Below, piece after piece: positions 1 through 9,609 of a stretch of 64,000 bases of DNA. The translations under genes and the position numbers were made by a program. The stretch comes from Nitrosovibrio sp. Nv4 (GTDB taxonomy: Bacteria; Pseudomonadota; Gammaproteobacteria; Burkholderiales; Nitrosomonadaceae): the NCBI GenBank assembly GCA_945860135.1, contig CAMAPK010000007.1, positions 25,901 to 89,900 of the forward strand, written 5' to 3'. Numbering within the stretch: position 1 is the first letter of the stretch; each line of letters starts with the position of its first letter. The notes under the pieces are model-generated. The model saw only the letters and a program-made list of their open reading frames with translations, was not told the origin of the DNA and searched no databases.

Positions 1-590
1 GTCACGCCGGGTTTTTGCGGGATCATGTGCCAGTTTCCATTCTGCTGGATCACCTTGATATTTTCCAGTTCGAATGCAACCGGAATCTCATTCTCCGCCA
101 GCAGCTTCGGACTGAGCAGGTCGGCGGGCTGACGCGGCAGCGCCGCAACGTAGCGCGGCGCAAGCAGATAGACGTTGTCGCCGCTGGCGACATATTGCTC
201 ATTGCTAATGGGCGCCAATCCGCCAAAATAAAATGACTCGTGATCGATGCGCAGACGCACTGCGGGTTGCGCCAGATCGAAACGCTCCAACTCGGTCGCA
301 GGAAAGCGACGCGGACTGGTGGCCGCCAGTATCTCCAGTATCCGCCCCACCTTGATCTCATCGGCCCTGGCCTGCAGCGGTTGCATCAGATGCCAGCGCT
401 CCCCCGCTTTCTGCAGCACGATATTCAATCCCTGCCATTCGACGCGGATGCTTTGTGCATTTTCCGCCGACAGCGATGAGACTCTGTATTCCTGGGTGTC
501 ACCCTGTGGCTTGGGCTTGAAATAGACCCACAGCGCCAGACTCACCACTGCGGCAAGCAAAACCAGATTAAGCAGCGAACGGGATGTCAT
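1..590 (-). CDS. DUF4340 domain-containing protein, C-terminus beyond window
   Basis: This frame is not in the ORF track because it runs off the left edge; I read it directly. From ATG at 590 the protein begins MTSRSLLNLVLLAAVVSLAL, a single N-terminal membrane anchor, followed by about 175 residues of soluble sequence with DUF4340 character (DTQEYRVSSL, then W-H-L-M-Q-P and ADEIKVGRIL). It starts 12 bases after the stop of the GldG-like gene, as the last gene of an ABC export cluster. DUF4340 proteins commonly follow GldG-like genes; their molecular role is unknown. The C-terminal part lies outside the window. Confidence 0.85.
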   Translation of the reverse strand, partial: MTSRSLLNLVLLAAVVSLALWVYFKPKPQGDTQEYRVSSLSAENAQSIRVEWQGLNIVLQKAGERWHLMQPLQARADEIKVGRILEILAATSPRRFPATELERFDLAQPAVRLRIDHESFYFGGLAPISNEQYVASGDNVYLLAPRYVAALPRQPADLLSPKLLAENEIPVAFELENIKVIQQNGNWHMIPQKPGV

Positions 591-602
591 GGAGGTGTGG
601 AC

Positions 603-1958
603 TCAGCCTCTTCTGCGCCGCCGCCACACGACCACCCCGCTTAGCAGAAAAGCCAGCGGCAGCACGATCAGGAAACCAACGGCAATGACGGTCAGCGCCG
701 ACTGACTGAAAGCCAGGCTGCTGTCGAGCGTTGCGCGCGGCTGAATGGCGATGAGCTCCTCATCCTCCGCGAGCCAGTTGATCAGGTTGATGCCGAAATC
801 CAGATTGCTGCCGTTGCCAAGATAGGTGTTGGCGAGAGAATGGCCACTGCCGATCACCACAATGCGCTGTTCCCGCTCTTGCAGGATACGGCTCAGGGCA
901 ACAGCAACGCTTACCGGTCCGGCCACGTCATGCGTCTGGTCGAATGTGATGTCGCCTTGCAGCTTGCCGGTTTCCACCCAGCCGCTCTGCGCCACTTCCA
1001 CCAGCGAGACGCTGCGCCATTCCTGACTCTCGTTGGCGATAATCTGGCGCGCAAACGGAAACACCGTGATGTAGTCGAAATCCTGCGTGATGGGATGCTG
1101 CCCGTAATTCGCCCCCAGCGCAAACGTGATCGGCGCTTTCAATTGCTGCGCCTGCGGATCGATCACCACGCCCGGCGTGAGTGTCAGCTCCAACTTCTCC
1201 GCCAGCGGCTGCAGCCCGCGCAGCGGCTCCTGGTCTATCAGCCACAACAGATTGCCACCGCGCTCAATATAAGCGAGCAGCTTGTCTACTTCCCCCGCCA
1301 GCAGGTCTGTTTGTGGCGAAGCGATGACCAGCATACTCGCATTGACCGGCACATCCTGGGCAATGGCGAGATTGAGCGCCCCGGTTCTAAAACCCTTGAG
1401 CGCCAGCTGCTTGCCGAATTCCCCCAGATCATGATTGGCGATGCCGTCGAGCCTGCGTTCGCCGTGACCAGTGAGAGTCATTACCAGTTTTTCACTGGAA
1501 CGCGCCAGCCGCATCAGCAGGTTGGTAAACGCCTGTTCGTTGACGGTGGTGAGGTGCTCGCTCCTGCCAGCAAATGTCACCACCATCTCGCCATTGACCT
1601 CGATACCCGCTTCCTGTGCGAGTTTCGGCTGCTCGGCGGGGTCGATGAAGGTCGGCGTGAAATCGGGTTTGGCGCGCTGATAAAGCGCAAGAAAGTCGCT
1701 GATGATTTTGCGGATATCTCCCAGCCGCACGTCCTGGGCAGTAGCATAGACGGTGACGCTGATCGGGCCGTTCATTTTTTGCAGCACTTCCACGCTCGCC
1801 TGACTCAAACTATTGCGCTGATTCTGGCTGACATCCCATTGCACCCTGGTTTCCCATGCCAGATAACCCAGCAAACCGACCAGCAACAGCAGCAGCGCAA
1901 CGAATACACCGTTCTGTATCAGCCAGTGCAGGCGTAGCTTTTTATCGACTGTGATCAT
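603..1958 (-). CDS. GldG-like ABC-transporter auxiliary protein
   Basis: The protein has 451 residues. It has one membrane helix near residues 13-33, a long extracytoplasmic domain of the ABC-type auxiliary (GldG) family, and a C-terminal helix followed by a basic tail (WRRRRRG). The segment around residues 40-60, with N-x-LS-x-AS, is typical of the family. GldG proteins are membrane partners of GldF/GldA ABC systems, known from gliding in Bacteroidetes but widespread in proteobacteria with an unknown export role. It lies 15 bases downstream of the permease and 12 bases upstream of the DUF4340 gene, so the four genes are probably one transcript. The 365-residue plus-strand ORF over it is an antisense shadow. 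Confidence 0.85.
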   Translation of the reverse strand: MITVDKKLRLHWLIQNGVFVALLLLLVGLLGYLAWETRVQWDVSQNQRNSLSQASVEVLQKMNGPISVTVYATAQDVRLGDIRKIISDFLALYQRAKPDFTPTFIDPAEQPKLAQEAGIEVNGEMVVTFAGRSEHLTTVNEQAFTNLLMRLARSSEKLVMTLTGHGERRLDGIANHDLGEFGKQLALKGFRTGALNLAIAQDVPVNASMLVIASPQTDLLAGEVDKLLAYIERGGNLLWLIDQEPLRGLQPLAEKLELTLTPGVVIDPQAQQLKAPITFALGANYGQHPITQDFDYITVFPFARQIIANESQEWRSVSLVEVAQSGWVETGKLQGDITFDQTHDVAGPVSVAVALSRILQEREQRIVVIGSGHSLANTYLGNGSNLDFGINLINWLAEDEELIAIQPRATLDSSLAFSQSALTVIAVGFLIVLPLAFLLSGVVVWRRRRRG

Positions 1959-1973
1959 TCGTTTGGGTTGGGT

Positions 1974-2717
1974 TCAGCCGCGCAGCCGTTCCCCGTCCAG
2001 GCGGCGGATGGCCAGTACCAGAAAGGTAAGGATGAACAGCGCAAAATAGGCAAGATCAAAAGTGTCGATCATGCCGCGATTGAAACTTTCGTAATGCTTC
2101 AGCAGGGAAAAGTTGCGCATGATGCTGTCCGCATCATCTGCGGCAATATCTACCACCCACAGCCCCAGCAGCGCACCCAGGGTGCCGGCCGCGGCAATCG
2201 CCGGCTGGGCGGTAAGACAGGAAATATACAGCCCGAGGGAAGCGAAACAGGCACATATCAGCAACAGACCGGCAGCGTTGCTCAACAACAAGCCAGTATC
2301 CAACGCGCCGCCCGCCAGCAGTGAAAGCGCAAGTATCACAACCAGGACGATTACGCTGCAAAAGAAAATTATCAGACCGAGAAACTTTCCCAGCACGATA
2401 TCGGTCATGGAGACCGGCGCAGAAATAAGGAAAGTCATGGTGTGGTTGCGGCGCTCTTCGGCGATCAGCCGCATGGTCAACAACGGGGTGGCCATCAACA
2501 GCACTACCGCAGCCATGGCAAATACCGGCGCAACGATGATTTCCGTCACCCCTGGCGGGTTGGCAATTTGCACCAACTGCGACTGGATTTCCAGAAAAGC
2601 ATCGAGGCGTCCGAGAAAAACCCATGCCAGCACCAGTTGCATCAGCGCGAGCAGCGTCCAGGCCAGCGGCGAAGCAAACAGTGTTTTCAGCTCTTTGCAG
2701 GCAATGGTAAAAATCAT
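1974..2717 (-). CDS. ABC-2 type transporter permease (GldF-like)
   Basis: The 247-residue protein is strongly hydrophobic, with about six membrane segments. It shows the typical ABC-2/GldF sequence EERRNHTMTFLISAPVS in the first half, the intracellular loop that couples to the ATPase. Its start overlaps the ATPase stop by four bases (2714-2717), the usual sign of translational coupling. It would form the membrane channel of the exporter with the ATPase (2714-3472) and the GldG-like protein (603-1958). The substrate cannot be told from sequence. Confidence 0.88.
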   Translation of the reverse strand: MIFTIACKELKTLFASPLAWTLLALMQLVLAWVFLGRLDAFLEIQSQLVQIANPPGVTEIIVAPVFAMAAVVLLMATPLLTMRLIAEERRNHTMTFLISAPVSMTDIVLGKFLGLIIFFCSVIVLVVILALSLLAGGALDTGLLLSNAAGLLLICACFASLGLYISCLTAQPAIAAAGTLGALLGLWVVDIAADDADSIMRNFSLLKHYESFNRGMIDTFDLAYFALFILTFLVLAIRRLDGERLRG

Positions 2718-3472
2718 GAATGAATATCTCCGGAGCTTTCCTTATCCAGGGTAAGTTGTGCGAACACTTCCTCCAGACTGGTCTGACTCTGTTTCAGCCC
2801 GGCGATGGAATCGTTGAACACCATGCGCCCCTGGTGCATGATCTGCACCCGATCGCACACGCTTTCGACTTCCGGCAGGATGTGCGTGGAGAGAATCACG
2901 CTGCGCTCTGCCCCCAACTCGCGAATGAGGGTGCGGATTTCGCGCATCTGATTGGGGTCCAGCCCCACTGTCGGCTCATCAAGAATGATCACGTCCGGGT
3001 TGTGTATGATCGCCTGGGCGATGCCGACCCGTTGCTGGTAGCCTTTCGACAGCGAGCCGATCAGCTGCCTCCCGACATCGTTCAGCCCGCAACGCTGCTT
3101 GGCTTCAGCCAGCGCGGAATGCAGGCTATTGTTGCCGACCCAATGCAGCTTGGCAGCGAGCCGCAGATATTCGTCCACTGTCAGTTCGCGGTAGAGTGGT
3201 GGCGTCTCCGGCAGATAACCGATGCGCGCCTTGGCATCGCGCGGCCTGTCCAGCAGATCGATGCCGCAGATTTCCACGCTGCCGGCGCTGGGAGCAAGAT
3301 TGCCGGTAAGCATGCGCATGGTGGTGGTCTTGCCCGCACCGTTGGGGCCGAGAAATCCCAGCACTTCACCGCGTTTCAGTTCCAGATTGATTTCGCACAC
3401 TGCGGCATGATTGCCGAAGTTGCGGCACAGACCACGGGCCGAGATGGTTGCAGAGGCGATTGGTTCATTCAT
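2714..3472 (-). CDS. ABC transporter ATP-binding protein (GldA-like)
   Basis: A 252-residue ABC ATPase. It shows Walker A GPNGAGKTT at residues 42-50, signature LSKGYQQRVGIAQ, Walker B VIILDEPTVGLDP and the H-loop STHILPE. It belongs to the ABC-2 drug/copper/gliding type (CcmA, NosF, GldA relatives). It is the first gene of the minus-strand ABC cluster; the 276-base gap to the TPR gene at 3749 should hold divergent promoters for both. I see no accessory domain. Confidence 0.92.
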   Translation of the reverse strand: MNEPIASATISARGLCRNFGNHAAVCEINLELKRGEVLGFLGPNGAGKTTTMRMLTGNLAPSAGSVEICGIDLLDRPRDAKARIGYLPETPPLYRELTVDEYLRLAAKLHWVGNNSLHSALAEAKQRCGLNDVGRQLIGSLSKGYQQRVGIAQAIIHNPDVIILDEPTVGLDPNQMREIRTLIRELGAERSVILSTHILPEVESVCDRVQIMHQGRMVFNDSIAGLKQSQTSLEEVFAQLTLDKESSGDIHS

Positions 3473-3748
3473 GAGAACATTTCCATGGGTCCGGATTTGT
3501 GAACAGCCGCTACGTCGCTTGATTGTTTGCTTCTGCTTCCAGCCAGCGGTAAACGGGCTTGTCTACGACTTTAAACGGGTAGTGACGCCTACAAAAACCT
3601 GAGGATGCTCAGGAATGTTTTGCCGGCATCCGGACTGGTTATCAATGCCCACTTGTGATAAGCGTGAAATATACCTAATATGTGAGCTGTATTGAAGCTC
3701 GATCCCGCCCTTTATAGCCCTATTTTTGAACCCTGTCCGGATTTTTCC

Positions 3749-5458
3749 ATGAATCTTAAAATTCTTGGCGTGCTGCTGCCGCTTGCTCTTGCCGCCTGTG
3801 CACAGATTCCGGCGAGGACTGAAGGCGAACCGTCAGAACAGATCAAAGCCAGAACGTTAAAGCTGCCTGGGCAAAAATTGACCGAGCCCATGCTGTTCGA
3901 CTTTCTGCTGGGAGAAACGGCGCTGCAGCGCGGCGAAACGGAAATCGCCACCGGAATTTATCTCAGACTTGCTAAAGTCACCCGTGATCCGCGTATTGCC
4001 CAGCGCGCCACCGAAGTGGCGCTGCATTCACGCCAACCGGTACCGGCACTGGAAGCGGCCATGCTCTGGGCGGAACTTGATCCGGATGCGGTGAGCGCTC
4101 GCCAGACAGCGGCGGCACTGCTGGTAACTGCCGACAGGCTGGAAGAAGCCCAACCCCATCTGGAAAAGCTGCTGGCCTCTGAGGGTAACAATATCAACGA
4201 AGCCTTCATGCAGTTGAACGGTCTGCTGGCGCGCAGCGCCGATAAGCCCACGATACTGGAACTGGTGCTGCATCTCTCCAAACCCTATCCTGATCTGCCG
4301 GAAGCGCACTTTGCCATCTCCCAGGCAGCATGGTTTGCCAACCAGTTCGATATTGCGTTGATAGAAATGAGCCGAGCCCTGGCACTGCGCCCGAATTGGG
4401 AGACCGCAGCGATTTATCTAGGACGGATATTGCAACGTACTTCCAGCGACCGTGCCATCGAATTCTATGAAGACTATCTCGAGACTTATCCCAAGGCCAA
4501 CGATACGCGTATCTCTTATGCCCGTCTGCTGGTAGCGGAAAAAAATTATCTCAAGGCACGCAACCAGTTCCAGCAATTGCTGGTGGGAAATCCGGCTAAC
4601 GCCGATATCATCCTGGCGGTGGGTTTGCTCTCCACGGAATTGCGTGATTACGATGCCGCCGAGGCGAATCTCAAGAAAGTACTGGAGCTGGATTATAGAG
4701 ATCCGGGCATGGTGCGCTTTTATTTGGCCGGGATTTATGAGAAAACCCGGCAAATTGATACCGCAATGGAATGGTATCGCTCGGTAACCAGCGGCAATCA
4801 GTATCTTCCAGCACAAATCAGATATGCCATGCTGCTGGCCAAACAAGGAAAAACAGCCGAGGCCCGCCAGCACCTGCAGCAACTGCCCGCCACGAATGAG
4901 CAGCAAAGCGCTCAATTGATAATTGCCGAGGCGCAGCTATTGCGCGAGGCAGGGGCTCATCAGGAAGTGTTTGCTCTGCTCAACCGCGGCCTGGAAAAAC
5001 TGCCCGACTATCCCGAACTGCTTTATGACCGCGCCCTGGCAGCGGATAAAATCGGCAAACCCGAGATCCTGGAGCAGGACCTGCGTAAACTGATTCGACT
5101 GAAACCCGATCACGCCCACGCTTATAATGCGCTGGGTTACAGCTTTACAGAACATAACCGGCGTCTGCCGGAAGCGCTGGAACTGATCGAGAAAGCCAGC
5201 ATGCTTTCTCCCAACGATCCCTACATCATGGACAGCCTGGGCTGGGTACATTACCGCATGGGCAATCTTGAGCGGGGGATAGATTACCTGAGACGGGCAT
5301 TTATGATTTATCCCGACCCGGAAATTGCGGCCCATCTGGGTGAGGCCCTATGGACACAGGGCATAAAAGACGAAGCAAAAGAAATCTGGGATTCCGCCAT
5401 CAAGAGCCATCCTGGCAACGAGGCGTTGCTCAAAACCATGAAGAAATTTTTACCCTAG
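3749..5458 (+). CDS. TPR-repeat outer-membrane lipoprotein
   Basis: The ORF track starts at a TTG (3692), but the ATG at 3749 gives a clean lipoprotein signal: MNLKILGVLLPLALAAC with lipobox LAAC. The mature protein of about 550 residues is built of tetratricopeptide repeats, for example LEKASMLSPNDPYIMDSLGW near the C-terminus, also seen in PilW/NlpI-type proteins. Proteins of this type sit before lolB in many betaproteobacteria and are thought to act as scaffolds at the outer membrane; no specific partner is evident. Its stop codon overlaps the proposed GTG start of lolB by one base, so the two are probably coupled. Confidence 0.88.
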   Translation: MNLKILGVLLPLALAACAQIPARTEGEPSEQIKARTLKLPGQKLTEPMLFDFLLGETALQRGETEIATGIYLRLAKVTRDPRIAQRATEVALHSRQPVPALEAAMLWAELDPDAVSARQTAAALLVTADRLEEAQPHLEKLLASEGNNINEAFMQLNGLLARSADKPTILELVLHLSKPYPDLPEAHFAISQAAWFANQFDIALIEMSRALALRPNWETAAIYLGRILQRTSSDRAIEFYEDYLETYPKANDTRISYARLLVAEKNYLKARNQFQQLLVGNPANADIILAVGLLSTELRDYDAAEANLKKVLELDYRDPGMVRFYLAGIYEKTRQIDTAMEWYRSVTSGNQYLPAQIRYAMLLAKQGKTAEARQHLQQLPATNEQQSAQLIIAEAQLLREAGAHQEVFALLNRGLEKLPDYPELLYDRALAADKIGKPEILEQDLRKLIRLKPDHAHAYNALGYSFTEHNRRLPEALELIEKASMLSPNDPYIMDSLGWVHYRMGNLERGIDYLRRAFMIYPDPEIAAHLGEALWTQGIKDEAKEIWDSAIKSHPGNEALLKTMKKFLP

Positions 5459-6084
5459 TGGCAGGTTATAAGCGTTTCAGTTTTACACGCCGCGGGTTGA
5501 TTCTTTTTACACTCCCCATTTTGGTCAGTTGCGTTGCGCTCAGTCCCAGAACCGCTGTTGTCAGCACCGTCATCATCGAACCTGTGGCAGGTACAGGCGG
5601 TGGGGAGTCCGCAAATTTTGGACTGATCGGTAGAGTTTCGGTAAAAGATGAGAAACAGGGTTTCTCTGGTGGAATTCACTGGCAGCACACCGATACGGGC
5701 GACCAGATTCTGCTGTTGTCCCCACTGGGGCAGGCGGTGGCGCAGATTCAGCGTAACCCTGAAGGTATTCGCCTCACCACCTCGGAGCAGAAGGTCTATT
5801 ATGCCGCCGATGTGGAAGGTCTGACTGAGCAGGTATTGGGATGGCATCTGCCACTTGTGGGCTTGCAATACTGGGTGCAAAGCATGAACTCGCCAACGAC
5901 AGCAGCCACGGTGGACTGGGGCAGCGATGGGCGGATCGTAGCTATCCGGCAAGATGACTGGGAAATTACTTACTCGAGTTACTTTCCGCCAGAACAGCTA
6001 CAAACTGCACGCCCCAGAGTGCTGGTGCTCAACCGGGGCGAACTGCGAATAAAACTGGTAATTGACCAGTGGAAAACCGACTAA
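5458..6084 (+). CDS. lolB: Outer-membrane lipoprotein LolB
   Basis: LolB accepts lipoproteins from periplasmic LolA and inserts them in the outer membrane. The track ORF begins at 5350 inside the preceding gene. I prefer the GTG at 5458, which overlaps the upstream stop (TAGTG) and gives RRGLILFTLPILVSC as lipoprotein signal. A TTG a few codons later is an alternative. The family pattern NFGLIGRVSVKDEKQGFSG, then LLSPLGQAVAQI and W-x-LPL-x-GLQYW, is clear. The length of about 208 residues is normal. It lies just upstream of ispE, the conserved beta/gammaproteobacterial order lolB-ispE-tRNA-prs. Confidence 0.9.
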   Translation: MAGYKRFSFTRRGLILFTLPILVSCVALSPRTAVVSTVIIEPVAGTGGGESANFGLIGRVSVKDEKQGFSGGIHWQHTDTGDQILLLSPLGQAVAQIQRNPEGIRLTTSEQKVYYAADVEGLTEQVLGWHLPLVGLQYWVQSMNSPTTAATVDWGSDGRIVAIRQDDWEITYSSYFPPEQLQTARPRVLVLNRGELRIKLVIDQWKTD

Positions 6085-6108
6085 CCCACTGCAACAAATG
6101 CAAATCCG

Positions 6109-6957
6109 ATGACCCTGCTTGTTTGCCCCGCACCCGCCAAACTCAATCTTTTCCTGCATGTGGTGGGACGCCGGGATGACGGTTATCACTTGTTGCAAAC
6201 GGTTTTTCGTTTCCTGGATTTTTCTGATCAACTGCGCTTTGCTCTGCAGGAAAATGGTGCGGTCAGACTGCATGCTCCCACTCCTGGCGTACCCGAAGAG
6301 AGCGATTTATGCATCCGCGCCGCAAAATTGTTGCGGCAGGAAAGCGGCACTTCTCTGGGTGTGGAAATTTTTCTGGAGAAGCGCATTCCGATGGGTGGAG
6401 GTCTGGGTGGCGGCAGTTCCGATGCGGCCACTACATTACTGGCGCTCAACCGCTTGTGGGGGCTGGACTGGAACAGGAGCCGGCTGATGGAACTCGGACT
6501 CCGGCTGGGGGCAGATGTGCCTGTATTCATTTTTGGTGAAAATGCCTTTGCCGAAGGCATAGGTGAAAAACTCACACCCATCATGCTGCCACCCGCCTGG
6601 TATCTGGTTCTGACACCGCCGGCACATGTGCCAACCGCGCAGGTTTTTGCCAGTAACGAATTGACACGAAACACGATTCCCATCAAAATACCGCCCTTTT
6701 CCGTCACGCAGGGACATAACGATCTGGAACCGGTGGTATGCCGTGCATATCCTGAAGTAGCGCGGCATCTGCAGTGGCTCAGGCAGCTCGACCACACTAC
6801 GATGGTGGCAATGACAGGTTCCGGTGCTTGTGTGTTTGCCGAGTTCGCCAACGAGGCGGAAGCACAAAGGGCTCTGACGCAACTTCCGGGCGACATGAAG
6901 GGTTTTGTGGCGCAGGGACTGAGCCGCCATCCCATACATGATTTTGCGGAACAATAA
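6109..6957 (+). CDS. ispE: 4-diphosphocytidyl-2-C-methyl-D-erythritol kinase
   Basis: This GHMP-family kinase phosphorylates the 2-hydroxyl of CDP-methylerythritol in the non-mevalonate isoprenoid pathway. The 282-residue protein opens with the family sequence CPAPAKLNLFLHVVGRRDDGYH, has the ATP-binding loop PMGGGLGGGSSDAA and the C-terminal MTGSGACVFAEF. The length is standard. The start ATG at 6109 is 24 bases after lolB. The stop falls only three bases before tRNA-Gln, so the tRNA is probably cut from a shared transcript or has a promoter inside ispE. Confidence 0.97.
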   Translation: MTLLVCPAPAKLNLFLHVVGRRDDGYHLLQTVFRFLDFSDQLRFALQENGAVRLHAPTPGVPEESDLCIRAAKLLRQESGTSLGVEIFLEKRIPMGGGLGGGSSDAATTLLALNRLWGLDWNRSRLMELGLRLGADVPVFIFGENAFAEGIGEKLTPIMLPPAWYLVLTPPAHVPTAQVFASNELTRNTIPIKIPPFSVTQGHNDLEPVVCRAYPEVARHLQWLRQLDHTTMVAMTGSGACVFAEFANEAEAQRALTQLPGDMKGFVAQGLSRHPIHDFAEQ

Positions 6958-6960
6958 TTT

Positions 6961-7035
6961 TGGGGAGTCGCCAAGTGGTAAGGCACCGGATTTTGATTCC
7001 GGCATTCGTAGGTTCGATCCCTACCTCCCCAGCCA
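6961..7035 (+). tRNA. tRNA-Gln (anticodon TTG)
   Basis: A full cloverleaf can be drawn by eye: acceptor stem TGGGGAG pairing with CTCCCCA; anticodon stem CCGGA/TCCGG with loop TTTTGAT, giving anticodon TTG (glutamine); T-arm GTAGGTTCGATCCCTAC; discriminator G; and encoded CCA at 7033-7035. It lies between ispE and prs, the usual place for tRNA-Gln in beta- and gammaproteobacteria. Confidence 0.97.
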
Positions 7036-7131
7036 TTTTTAGGCATTAAAGACCAAGATCATTTGGCCGATCCAGCTTCACCAGGAGTAACCTGTGTCCT
7101 TTATTCAAATCTCTAGCCTCTATCTCTAGTC

Positions 7132-8082
7132 ATGGCCTACGATAGCCTGATGGTTTTCACCGGCAACGCCAATCCCAAGCTGGCGCAGGACGTGGTGCGG
7201 CATCTCAACATCCATCTGGGGCGCGCGACCGTAGGCCGTTTCAGTGATGGCGAAATAATGGTGGAGATTCTTGAGAATGTGCGCGGCAAGGACGTATTCG
7301 TGTTGCAATCCACCTGTCTGCCCACCAATGACACTCTGATGGAATTGCTGGTGCTGGTGGATGCACTGAAACGCGCTTCTGCCGGACGCGTCACCGCAGC
7401 GATACCTTATTTCGGTTATGCCCGCCAGGATAGAAGGCCACGTTCGGCACGGGTGCCGATCACCGCCAAGGTGGTGGCCAATATGCTGACTACGGTCGGT
7501 ATAGACCGGTTGCTGACTATGGATTTGCACGCAGATCAGATCCAGGGATTTTTCGACATTCCCGTGGACAACATCTACAGCATGCCGATACTGCTGGGTG
7601 ATCTATGGAAAAGCAATTACCAGAATCTGGTGGTGGTTTCACCCGATGTGGGGGGTGTGGTGCGGGCAAGGCAAATGGCAAAACGCCTGGAATGCGATCT
7701 GGCAATCATCGATAAGCGGCGTCCCAAGCCCAATGTGGCCAAAGTAATGAACATCATCGGCGAAGTCAAGGGCCGTACTTGCGTCATCATGGATGACATG
7801 GTCGATACCGCCAATACTTTGTGCGAAGCGGCCAGGGCATTGAAAGAACAAGGTGCTGAAAGTGTAATGGCTTATTGCACTCATGCAGTCCTATCAGGCA
7901 ATGCAGTAGAGCGGGTTGAAAATTCCGCGCTGGACAAACTGGTAGTCACTGATACCATTCCGCTGCGTGCGGACGCCAAGGCCTGTAACCGCATTTATCA
8001 GTTGAGCGTGGCTAGCCTGCTGGCAGAAACAGTATTGCGCATCAGCAACGAAGATTCAGTGAGCTCATTATTCATGGAGTAG
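7132..8082 (+). CDS. prs: Ribose-phosphate pyrophosphokinase (PRPP synthetase)
   Basis: The enzyme makes phosphoribosyl pyrophosphate from ribose 5-phosphate and ATP for nucleotide, histidine and tryptophan synthesis. The 316-residue protein is class I length. It shows [13 protein letters not shown] at the N-terminus, GYARQDR, the conserved [28 protein letters not shown], and the PRPP-binding loop [12 protein letters not shown]. The ATG at 7132 follows the tRNA by 96 bases. A short hairpin with a T-run follows the stop and may partly terminate transcription before rplY. Confidence 0.98.
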   Translation: MAYDSLMVFTGNANPKLAQDVVRHLNIHLGRATVGRFSDGEIMVEILENVRGKDVFVLQSTCLPTNDTLMELLVLVDALKRASAGRVTAAIPYFGYARQDRRPRSARVPITAKVVANMLTTVGIDRLLTMDLHADQIQGFFDIPVDNIYSMPILLGDLWKSNYQNLVVVSPDVGGVVRARQMAKRLECDLAIIDKRRPKPNVAKVMNIIGEVKGRTCVIMDDMVDTANTLCEAARALKEQGAESVMAYCTHAVLSGNAVERVENSALDKLVVTDTIPLRADAKACNRIYQLSVASLLAETVLRISNEDSVSSLFME

Positions 8083-8084
8083 TC

Positions 8085-8108
8085 AAGGCGTGTTATGCGC
8101 CTTTTTTT
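8085..8108 (+). terminator. Putative intrinsic terminator or attenuator between prs and rplY
   Basis: AAGGCG (8085-8090) can pair with CGCCTT (8098-8103) across a seven-base loop, and seven T follow. The stem is short, so read-through into rplY 47 bases downstream is likely. Confidence 0.6.
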
Positions 8109-8154
8109 AATCGGATCGTCTGGTCGCGGATGATCCTTATTTTGGAGAAGTAAA

Positions 8155-8844
8155 ATGCAAATCGAAATCAGCGCAAGCAAGCGCACGTTGCAGGGCAAGG
8201 GTGCGAGCCGCCGCCTGCGTGGTTCCGGCAAAGTACCGGGAATCATTTATGGCGGTGACGATCCGGCGCAAGCCGTGGAACTGGATCACAACAATCTGTA
8301 TCACAAGCTCAAGCTGGAGGCCTTCCACGCCTCCATCCTTTCGCTGGATCTGGATGGCAAGAAAGAACAGGTTCTGTTGCGCGACCTGCAGATGCATCCG
8401 TTCAAGTTACAAGTGCTGCATATAGACTTCCAGCGCGTCGACCCGAACAAGAAGGTACACATGAAAGTGCCATTGCACTTCATCAATGCCGATATTGCCC
8501 CCGGTGTGAAAGTCTCTGGCGGCATCGTCAGTCATATTTTGTCCGAGCTGGATGTTTCCTGCTTGCCCAAAGACCTGCCGGAATTCATCTCGGTGGATCT
8601 GAGCAATCTGACCTCCATCAATTCGCTGCATCTGAGCGATCTGAGTCTGCCGCAAGGTGTGGAAATTCCTGCGCTGATCAGGGGTGAGAATCTGCCGGTG
8701 GCAACGATCATTATCCCGCGTGCCGTCGCTGCCGAGGAAGCCGCCGCCGCAACAGTAGCTGCCGCAGACATTCCGACGACTGTACAGAAGAAGGAAGCTC
8801 CCGTGAAAGAAGCTGACAAGAAAGACAGCGGGAAGAAGAAATAA
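8155..8844 (+). CDS. rplY: 50S ribosomal protein L25 (Ctc form)
   Basis: L25 binds 5S rRNA in the large ribosomal subunit. This 229-residue protein is the long (TL5/Ctc) form: an N-terminal L25 domain (residues 1-95, with [20 protein letters not shown]) and a C-terminal beta domain, then an Ala/Lys-rich tail ending KKDSGKKK. The long form is normal in betaproteobacteria. The start ATG is preceded by TTGGAGAAGTAAA, a good ribosome-binding site. It is followed by a strong terminator and then pth, the conserved rplY-pth-ychF order. Confidence 0.96.
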   Translation: MQIEISASKRTLQGKGASRRLRGSGKVPGIIYGGDDPAQAVELDHNNLYHKLKLEAFHASILSLDLDGKKEQVLLRDLQMHPFKLQVLHIDFQRVDPNKKVHMKVPLHFINADIAPGVKVSGGIVSHILSELDVSCLPKDLPEFISVDLSNLTSINSLHLSDLSLPQGVEIPALIRGENLPVATIIIPRAVAAEEAAAATVAAADIPTTVQKKEAPVKEADKKDSGKKK

Positions 8845-8874
8845 CATCCGTCGGTTCTAGGGAATCGCTGAGCA

Positions 8875-8911
8875 AACCCGCCGGAGTCATCCTGGTTCCG
8901 GCGGGTTTTTT
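8875..8911 (+). terminator. Intrinsic terminator after rplY
   Basis: A perfect 11-bp stem, AACCCGCCGGA pairing with TCCGGCGGGTT across an 11-base loop, runs into a T-tract. It ends the rplY transcript 20 bases before the pth start codon. Confidence 0.93.
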
Positions 8912-8931
8912 ACGCAACTGTGGTGTGTTTG

Positions 8932-9549
8932 ATGAAACTCATCGTCGGTCTTGGTAATCCAGGCAGGGAATATAATGCCACCCGCCATAATGCCGGGGCA
9001 TGGTGGGTATCCCGGCTGGCAGCGGAACTGCACGTTACACTCAAGGCGGAGGCGCGATTTCATAGCCTGTGTGCGCGCATCGGTCAGGGGGATGACGAGC
9101 TGTGGCTACTCAACCCTCAGACCTACATGAATGTGAGCGGTAAAGCTGTGGCAGCGATATGCCGTTTTTATAAAATTCCGCCTGAGCAGATACTCGTGAT
9201 TCACGATGATCTGGATTTGCCGCCCGGAATACCCAAGCTGAAACTGGGTGGCGGGTTGGGTGGTCATAATGGCCTGAAGGATATCGCCGCCCACCTCGCC
9301 TCCAGGGATTTCTGGCGGCTGCGTATCGGCATCGGCCATCCCGGCGACAAGAATGCCGTGGCAGATTATGTGTTACAGCCGCCACGCAAGGAAGAGGCAA
9401 CGCTGATAGATGAAGCCATCTGCCGCAGTCTCGAGGTCTGGCCGCTGATCGCTCAGGGAAACTGCCAGGCAGCGATGCTGAAGCTGCACACTAACCCACG
9501 TATCATTCACCCGCAGAGTGCCCCAGCGAATTTGCCGGAGCAGAAATGA
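8932..9549 (+). CDS. pth: Peptidyl-tRNA hydrolase
   Basis: Pth frees tRNA from peptidyl-tRNAs that drop off the ribosome. The track starts at a GTG (8920), but the ATG at 8932 gives the normal N-terminus [20 protein letters not shown] with the catalytic His19 (His20 in the E. coli enzyme). Other signatures are [24 protein letters not shown] and GGHNGLKD. The length of 205 residues is usual. It begins directly after the rplY terminator, so it must have its own promoter or depend on read-through. Confidence 0.97.
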   Translation: MKLIVGLGNPGREYNATRHNAGAWWVSRLAAELHVTLKAEARFHSLCARIGQGDDELWLLNPQTYMNVSGKAVAAICRFYKIPPEQILVIHDDLDLPPGIPKLKLGGGLGGHNGLKDIAAHLASRDFWRLRIGIGHPGDKNAVADYVLQPPRKEEATLIDEAICRSLEVWPLIAQGNCQAAMLKLHTNPRIIHPQSAPANLPEQK

Positions 9550-9609
9550 TACGCATGGCAAGATATTCCCCCATTTTTTACACTGCAGCATTCATGATCC
9601 AATAAATCC

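Noticed and set aside
840-1937. 365-residue plus-strand ORF
   Set aside because: Antisense to the GldG-like gene; no domain or ribosome-binding site.
6797-7036. Minus-strand ORF beginning MAGEVGIEPTNAG across the tRNA
   Set aside because: This is the well-known false protein made by translating the reverse of a tRNA gene and the ispE end.
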